Below the pieces are notes generated by a model. That model was not told where the DNA came from. It ran no database searches and saw nothing but the letters and a program-made list of their open reading frames with translations. The position numbers were made by a program, and so were the translations under genes. From Gautieria morchelliformis (taxonomy: Eukaryota; Basidiomycota; Agaricomycetes; Gomphales; Gomphaceae), in the NCBI GenBank assembly GCA_015179125.1, contig WHVA01000433.1:1-64000 (forward strand): a stretch of DNA of 64,000 nucleotides. The letters are read 5' to 3'. Each line of letters begins with the position of its first letter. Positions within the stretch are counted from its first letter, which is position 1. This document shows positions 56,866-64,000 of this stretch, in pieces.

Positions 56866-57132
56866 ATATACCCATCAGATACATCGAGATGTTTTATTAG
56901 AAAAGAGATGCATGACTGAGAATTCTCAGTCTCAACTGCAATTAACCTTCTGGAAGGACAAAACTCTGAGCATAGAAAGACCAACAGTGGAAATTTGGCA
57001 GATGTTTAGAATAGGAAGTAAGGGTGAACTGAGCACGGCGAGTCGAGTACTTACCACTTGGCAACAGTCGGAGCGTGGGAGGGGCGAACTTCATCTCGTG
57101 ACACGTGACAGGACGCGGAGTCACACAAAGCC
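56866..57132. promoter_or_regulatory. Short divergent promoter (DIA4-like / RFC4)
   Basis: Only 267 bp separate the start codons of the minus-strand seryl-tRNA synthetase gene and the plus-strand RFC4 gene, so both promoters must share this interval. No TATA box is obvious. A CACGTG element lies at about 57103 (within ACACGTGACA). Confidence 0.55.
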
Positions 57133-58588
57133 ATGGCCACCTCGTCGAGCAAAGGCAAAGCTGTTGAAGTACCTTATGAACTCCCTTGGTGTGTGTCATC
57201 AATGCTGTGTCGAAGCGACCCCTTATAGGGACATCAGGGTGGAAAAGTATCGACCACTTGTACTGGACGATGTAGTCGGCAACACGGAGACCATTGAGCG
57301 TCTCAAGGTGATTGCAAAGGACGGAAACTGCCCTCATATCATCATTTCTGTATGGTTCTACACTTTGAGATGACTGGGTAATGTCTTATCTGCTGAGCAG
57401 GGGATGCCCGGTATTGGAAAGACAACGAGTATTCATTGCCTCGCACACCAAATGCTTGGAGACGCGTACAAAGAGGGCGTTCTGGAACTCAATGCATCGG
57501 ACGAGAGGTATATTTTTGAAGGTATTCACCTTCTGAATCATTGACGAGGCTGCAAAGAGGGATCGACGTTGTGCGGAACAAAATCAAAGTGTTTGCGCAG
57601 AAGAAAGTCACCCTTCCTCCTGGACGTCACAAAATCATCATACTTGACGAGGCAGACAGGTAAATACAGTGCGACCCAGTTTGTATCGTACTAAGTCATG
57701 AACAGTATGACGGCCGGTGCACAACAAGCCCTGCGGCGGACGATGGAGATCTTCTCCAACACCACTCGTTTTGCACTCGCGTGCAATATGTCCAACAAAA
57801 TCATTGAGCCGATTCAAAGTCGTTGTGCTATCTTACGATATGCAAAACTCCGGGACACAGAGATACTCAAGCGACTACTAGAAATTTGCGAACTTGAACA
57901 AGTGCTCAACATCTATCTACCGTGAGGTTGCAGGTGTTAAATATCTGTGTGTTGTTTTAGGTGGAGTATAACGAAGACGGTCTCACCGCACTCATTTTCA
58001 CCTCCGAGGGCGACATGCGTCAAGCGATCAATAATCTACAATCGACCCACTCTGGTCTTGGCTTTGTGAGTGGCGACAATGTATTCAAGGTTTGCGACCA
58101 ACCGCATCCAATCGTCGTGCAAGCCATGTTACGCTCGTGTCTCAAGGGCGAAATTAGCCCTGCTATGGAAAGGCTTGATGAATTATGGAGCCAAGGGTAT
58201 AGCGCTGTTGACATCGTGGTAACCATGTTCAGGGTAGTGAAGATCTTTGACGAGTGAGTGTTACCTTGCAACGTGTTGCAAAGGACGCCGCGTTCTACAC
58301 GTTGCATAAATGGGAGCTGACCTTACCTCCAGGTTGCCAGAATATACAAAGCTAGAATATATCAAAGTTAGTGGGCTTTTAGAGATTTCCTGATATTTGC
58401 TTTTAAACCTTTCCCCCAGGAGATCGGATGGACACACATGCGGATCCTCGAGGGCGTCGGGACGCTCGTGCAGTTAGGTGGGCTGGTTGCAAGGCTCTGC
58501 AAACTGGTATGAAATAAATTTCAGGATCTTGCTACTATTGACAACTTACATTCACCAGAACATGAAGCCTCATCTATTTCAACTATAA
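57133..58588 (+). CDS. RFC4: Replication factor C subunit 4 (human RFC2 type)
   Basis: The ATG at 57133 starts [19 protein letters not shown]. The first intron (57189-57237) joins to [15 protein letters not shown]. Exons then give [19 protein letters not shown] (Walker A), [20 protein letters not shown] (Walker B and the RFC DEAD box region), and [11 protein letters not shown] with the SRC arginine-finger motif. They continue with [16 protein letters not shown] and [20 protein letters not shown], ending at TAA 58586-58588. The GMPGIGKTT loop matches yeast Rfc4 rather than other subunits. The protein is part of the clamp loader that opens PCNA rings at primer ends in the nucleus. It is convergent with the light-chain gene, 143 bp apart. 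Confidence 0.93.
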
Positions 58589-58731
58589 CGGTAGTTTAAT
58601 CTATAATTATAGAGTATAAATTGCACCGTGAAATTGAATTCAACGAGTATACCACGTACTGTTGGCAGTAGGGGAACAAGAAATATATATGGTATACATG
58701 ACTAGATGAGCGTATGGATGTGATAGAAGTC

Positions 58732-59435
58732 TTAATCTGTCTCTTCGGTCTCCGCATTTACTCTTAAAACCTTGACCCATTCTCGATAATTGAAGTTGCC
58801 CTGTCGATCCGTAAAGGGGCCTTTCAGTAGTCTATCAATCTGGAGACCCTGGTGAATCTAAGTTCTGCCACAATAGACCAAAATGTACTTCGCTTTGGTC
58901 CATCCTTTCGCCCACCTCACCTAGCCACCGTCGTACTTCGTCGCATTTGACGACCCCAGAGTCGTTCTCATCGAAGCACTCGAATGCTTCAATCAATTCT
59001 GCTTCTGTGTCGAACTCGAATAAATGCTCCCCCATCATCGTCAGGAACATTGTGAAGTTGACACCTCGGTCTGAGGATGTATCATCTGACGCATTAGGCG
59101 TCCCCTTCCGATAGACGCCAGGTCGATCGTTGAGCAAATCGTCAAGCATTTGCTGCGGTGGTGCCAAACCTGGACAAAGAACATCGCATCTTGAACCAGG
59201 CATTGAGTGATTGATTACTTACCAAGGCTTAGAAATATTCCTTTGAGATCCTGCTCGCTGATAAGCCCGTCTCCATCCTGGTCAATCAGCGAGAACGCCT
59301 CCTTGAACTGTTGGATCTGAGGCGTTTGGAACAGCGAGAAAACGCCCGAGGGTTCTCGGCGCGCTCTAGACTTCTGAGCCTTTGATAACTTGGAGGGTGT
59401 CGAGTTGGGGGTTAGATGGTCTGGATAGCGGGACA
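58732..59435 (-). CDS. Myosin regulatory light chain (EF-hand)
   Basis: The ATG at 59435 starts MSRYPDHLTPNSTPSKLSKA. The segment RARREPSGVFSLFQTPQIQQ resembles the phosphorylatable N-terminus of regulatory light chains. EF-hand 1 is intact (DQDGDGLISEQDL). The second hand is degenerate, and a later one has DENDSGVVKCDEV with non-ideal calcium ligands. The last exons end ETEETD at TAA 58732-58734. Two introns with GT/AG ends interrupt the gene, at FLSLGK| and MDQSE|IDRLL. The protein would bind the IQ motif of a myosin heavy chain, probably in the contractile ring or for cortical transport. Calmodulin-like calcium sensing is less likely given the poor later hands. Confidence 0.85.
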
Positions 59436-59924
59436 TAATGCTTATGATAAGAAAGCAAGTCACGTGTTTCGTCAAGGTAATCACGTGCTTAGTGTTGTAA
59501 TGTCTATCGCCGCGGCAGCAAATTCGAGTCCACGTCATTTTTTAGGCTTTTTGGGCAGACCAGGTCACTCATATATTGTTATACGACGCCATGCATCATG
59601 TATAGTGCATGTTATAGTCAACGAGCGCCGCGAGTTGAGAGGTAGCGTTACCGGTAACGCGAGCAAGTTGATGTGTTATGTAGTGTACTAGTAGGCAGCA
59701 GTCGCATATGTCACTTGTGCAAATAACTGTTTTCGTCTTGTTACGAGAGATTATATTATATAATCTTGCGCGCCGTCTCTGAAGGCCTGCTTTGGATTTA
59801 AACTGGAAAATGCATTGCGATAGCTGAGTCTAATAATACAAACCACTTGAGGCCACAGCAAGGGACTATATATACCTGAATGTGAGAGCTACATTGAACA
59901 AACATAAGTTAGAGTGTTATGAGG
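59436..59924. other. Gap between light-chain gene start and TAF1 end
   Basis: These 489 bp hold the promoter of the light-chain gene and the 3' end of TAF1. The sequence is AT-rich around 59740-59760. No other gene is seen. Confidence 0.5.
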
Positions 59925-62900
59925 CTATGCCTTCTTTCCAAGCTTCAGCTTAATCTTCGGCGTTGCAAGCCCTCCAGAATGGGGCGCAACAACTGGTGGC
60001 CGCGGTGGCTGACTCTCATTGTCAAAGCCGTCAAACGCCGCCGCAGAGACGGGTGGGCTTGTGGCGAGTGGCGAGGGCACTGCGGCTGGGAACCCGTATG
60101 CGCCGCTGGGCGGACGATAAGCAGAAGGGAAGAGCCCATCCGAGGCGGACATGTAACCGAGGCCCTGTGAGCTGCCTGTCGCAGGTGGGGAGAGTGCACC
60201 CCCTGGAGCGGGAGGGGAGTTTGCACCTGGAGAAGGTACCACCCCCACTGCACCTACGGGCTGTGGGGTATTATATTCTGCCCACTTGGGGCAATTTCGG
60301 TTTGTTTCTGTACGGGAGGGTGAGAAACGTGCGAAGCTGCTAGATACATACACACTCATGTGTCCCATTTGTCCGCAATGTCCGCAGCGTCGCTGGGGAA
60401 GAGCTTGAGTGAGGGAAATAGGGTAGCCATATATACTCACTGTCGTCTCCGTTTTGATGGTGCGCTTCAGCTGTAATGTGACCCCACCTTCCTTCACAGC
60501 CTTCGCATTCTTGCGGTTCACACGACGTTCCTGGTTTTTCTTCAGCTTAATTATGCGCTCCTCCAGTCTTCCAGACAGTCAGTTATCCGAGACACGATCA
60601 AGAAGATCTGGACGTACTTTTTCCTCGCACGCGCGTCCCTGTCCATATCTCCAGTCGGCGCAAGCGCTTCCTCTGCGATCAATTCTTCTTCGATCTGCTG
60701 ACGCTTCCGGACGTATGCACTTATCACAGCGGAGTCTCGCACTATCTCCGTTTTCCATGCACCGTCGACCTATGATCAACATCTTTAGGCGAGGGAACAT
60801 AACTCGCACAAGTCACAAACCAGTCTGCGAATTTTCAGGACTTTCTGTGCATTTTCAGGACCTATGCTCATATCCCGATCCATCGATGATCCACGACTAA
60901 AGGCAGGCGATGCTGGCACTGAGGTAGAGCGAGCTGCAACTTCGCCCCCCGCGATCAGTGGAGGAATTGCAACAGGAATAGGAGTGGTAACAGGTATAGC
61001 AGGCACTGGAGTTCCCGCCGTGGGAGAGCTAGCCGCAGCATAAGGTGATTCTTCTCGGGTGTCTCCAGAGATTCGTGGCTTTTTTGCAGGTCGTTTGTCT
61101 TCCTCGTCTTCCGTCAGCTCGGGTTCAGTTCTCCGGACTAATGAGTTCCACTGATTGTTCCAAATTCTTACAATCTCCTGGTTGTACTTTGTCTGCTGTT
61201 CTTGGACGTTGTATCGGTGTTGAGACTTGGGTCGATTCTCAGCTTCGGCTACGTTACGATGAGTGACCAAGTCCAGTTGAATGCTACAAGAGCCTACCTA
61301 ATTTCGCTTCGTAGTCCTCGTCGGCTCCCACGAAAATCTCCTTCATGGAGACTCGAATACAGCTGAAAGCCTCACCACGGCCCGTCGGATCACCCTCACC
61401 ATGTAACTGCAACATAGCTTTGCCCTGTGTCGCGAGTAAGAAATTCTTCGTCGTGATCCACGGAGCTAGCCGTTGTTCAATAGCCAACTGTGATTCTTCG
61501 CCCTCGTCTCCCGCCTCAGCACCGGCATAGCCGGAGTCTTGCAAATGACGCTGGCCGACTTGCATGCTTTCTGAGAGCACGACCGCTTCGGGCTCTACCA
61601 TCTTAAGCATGTCGGCATCGCTCGGAATAGACCAGTTTTGCTTCAACCGCCAAAACCCTTGATGTGGCCCTCGCCGGTGATACTCCATGAATTCCTACCT
61701 AGACATTAGAAAATATTTGATCACAGAAGCAAATGGGACCAGCCTTTAATCGTTGGCGCATTTGCAATTCGTTCTGGTCCGGAAAGTACTTCATTAGCCT
61801 CGAGATTTTCAAGCGTTCCCCCTGACTCTTGCGGAGTAATTTGAAAGCAATGATTTGCAAGCGATGTTTGAGTGTTGTAGTAATCTTGCGTGAGTGAGGC
61901 CCAGGGACTTCATGCACAGGATATGTCTGCCCCGTAACAAATACCGTCTTGATTTCCCGAATGTAATACTTCGGCTCCCCTTAATGGTGTTCCTATGACG
62001 GCCATGTCAGGGAAGGATTGCCGGCATCTTTAACAATACGCACCGCACAACAAGGAAATCTGTGTGATATGACTTCTGTCGAAATATTGGGACACGGATG
62101 AGGTTGTTGTATAGAGCTTGGACAACCTGCCCTTTATGCACGAAACCGAATTTTTGGAAGGGTGACTGGTCGTCGGGTTCGATTAGGAAAGGTTCTCCAA
62201 CGTCATACTGTGAAGATGTGCTTCACTAGGGGTCTGAAACGTCGAATAAACTTCTCAAATACCTTAGGAACATGCTCATCCTGCTGGTCACGCTTCCTGT
62301 AGTAATTTACAACCATACTTCCCATGCCAAAACTCGACATGATGGGTGGATGCTCCTCCTACCATGTCATCATTGTATAGTACGTTCATATCGAACCATG
62401 AAAGGGAAGATACGCACGGAAAACTCAAACAGAATAAACGAGCTGGTATCTTTCAGCGTTAAGTCGCTCGTCTTCCGTAATGCCTCGCCGGCATCGCCGC
62501 CACGTCCCATCGTCCTCCCTTGCCGGTCTTTCTTTTTCTTTGCAGTGCGTACCTTGCTAAAGCGTAGTTCGATATTGGATGGAAATTGTAATGCAGGGCG
62601 GTGGAATGATCGCGCCTCTTGCTTGGTGAGGCGTGTTTTGAACTGTACGTGGAATAAGCACTGCTTAAGAGTAATCGTCCGAGTTCTCACGTACAAATGG
62701 GAGCTGGAGCTTCTGAGCGGGATACGAGTGGTGGATATGAAGGTCTTGAAAGGTCTGCCGCACGCGCTGCCGAGCAACCTCCTTAGACACTTCGTATTGC
62801 TGGTCGTTAGAGAGATTGAATTTATCGCGCGGCTGGTTATCTGTCCGAAGTCGTTTTTTGGGACGAGCGGCCTCTATAAAGATATTAGTAAATCTATGAC

Positions 62901-63965
62901 CCAAAGCACACCGGTGGGCCAAAATACCCGGGACGACTGGAGGTTCCACCTCTGGGGGCACCTCACTCATTTCGAGTTGCGTAAAGTCACGGAATGGGGT
63001 CTTGGAGTCCCAAATAATACTCTGTGTCCATACACCAGACTCAAGGGTCGAATTTGCGGGTGTCATAACCTCTTCAGCTTTTTTGTTCAACCTAGTCTCG
63101 GGCGCAGATGGTTCCGAACCACCGTCGACATCACCGAGGCTCGCATCTTTCACGTCAGGCCCGTAGAGGATTTGTTCCTCCCAGTCGGAGAGCAGAACAA
63201 GGTCGAAGGAGCGATCAGAAAGACGGAGGTTGACTGGCATGTGGCCTAGGGTAGTACGTTCTATGAGTGCCTTACGAAGATCATCTTCGACCGTGCTCGA
63301 GGTGACAACTTGTTCCACACGTCGAGTTTCAACCTCACGCTTCGTGTCACCTACCACATCGTTAAGATATCCGCGAGGCACACGTTTTGCCTTGGGAGGC
63401 ACAATCTCGACTGCAAGACAAAGCAAGCCATATATCAACTATACAGGCAGTGTTATGCACGCTCACCATTAAATGGCTTCTTCGTTATCCCCGACTTCTT
63501 TACAGCAAGCCCTTTGAAAAGCTCCGAGAAATCAAGGACTTTACCCTTCTCAAACGTGGGAAAGCGTTCATGAACCGTCTTTGGCCGCTCGACAAGCTTC
63601 TTAACAATCCTCGTCTTCCGCTTCGACTGTTCAGGGCTAGGTGGCGTCGACACTTGCATCTTCACAGCTGATGTATCATCCTCATGGATATCCTCCTCCC
63701 TCCTCACTTCAGCATCAACCTCATCTTCCCAGTCGTTGCCCTGTCCACTGTAAAGACTATCACCCCATGAAAGACCTGATAAACCAGGTATGCCGAGCTG
63801 ACTTCCGAGATTAGATGTACTTGGAAGATTCAGGCCTTGCAGGACGTGGTCCAGGCCAAGCCCCGTCAGGGATGACATAGCATGGCTTTCGGCCTGTGTG
63901 GCATTTAGTATCAACAAGGTTTCCTCGATGAATCAACGTACCCTCTGGGATGGTTGATTAGCCAT
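59925..63965 (-). CDS. TAF1: TFIID subunit Taf1
   Basis: The ATG at 63965 begins a 24-nt exon (MANQPSQR), followed by a 48-nt intron and AESHAMSSLTGLGLDHVLQG. Central parts match the Taf1 core domain (RPALQFPSNIELRFSKVR, LKHRLQIIAFKLLRKSQGER, FWRLKQNWSIPSDADM, LLATQGKAMLQLHGEGDPTG). The C-terminus has a CCHC zinc knuckle, RRCGHCGQMGHM|KTNRNCPKW, split by a short intron. It ends in a Pro/Ser-rich tail and KIKLKLGKKA at 59925. No bromodomains are present, as usual in fungi. Taf1 scaffolds TFIID and contacts core-promoter DNA in the nucleus. More than ten short introns occur; in 61920-62270 exon limits are approximate. Confidence 0.88.
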
Positions 63966-64000
63966 GTGGACGCAGGAGTGTGGAGTGCCGCCGGAATGAT

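Overview
The window looks like nuclear DNA of a filamentous basidiomycete, most likely an agaricomycete. Host genes are packed closely on both strands and are cut by many introns of about 45-70 nt with GT...AG ends. They encode recognisable fungal proteins (PacC/Rim101, an OPT transporter, a sedolisin-type secreted peptidase, Rrb1, Utp11, Rfc4, Taf1). The transposons are of types common in agaricomycetes: chromodomain Ty3/gypsy elements and hAT. All readings were made by eye; no database search was run.

Layout. Positions 280-15544 form one nested transposon block. It holds an inverted Ty3/gypsy pol-integrase segment (minus strand), a full-length Ty3/gypsy element with both LTRs (plus strand, 4458-10696), the 3' remnant of a third copy whose chromodomain is split by a 398-bp AT-rich palindrome, and a 3.56-kb hAT element sitting inside that third copy's LTR. 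A 5-bp duplication in inverted positions, a shared stop codon and a near-identical 2.1-kb tract suggest that LTR-LTR inversion and gene conversion have reshaped the block.

Positions 15545-36248 are host DNA: a SAM-dependent methyltransferase, a Ser/Thr-rich single-pass membrane protein, a 1683-residue low-complexity protein with a long Arg/Glu/Lys helix, an oligopeptide transporter and the ribosome-assembly chaperone Rrb1. A 3-kb non-coding stretch follows that is rich in PacC-type GCCAAG sites; it precedes the pH regulator PacC itself (36249-39124).

Positions 39909-45400 are a decayed accessory patch: a frameshifted DEVH-box helicase with a dsRNA-binding domain, a Myb/SANT-type fragment and a hypothetical gene with suspected frame breaks and a perfect 55-nt palindrome. 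Positions 45565-63965 return to core genes: S53 peptidase, an atypical zinc-finger protein, Utp11, a VHS/GAT adaptor (Lsb5-like), mitochondrial seryl-tRNA synthetase, Rfc4, a myosin regulatory light chain and Taf1. Several of these are convergent or divergent pairs with only 100-300 bp between them. The best candidates for a second look are the inverted LTR structure, the CGGAA saturation of the retroelements, the palindromic insertions, the PacC site cluster and the in-frame stop in UTP11.
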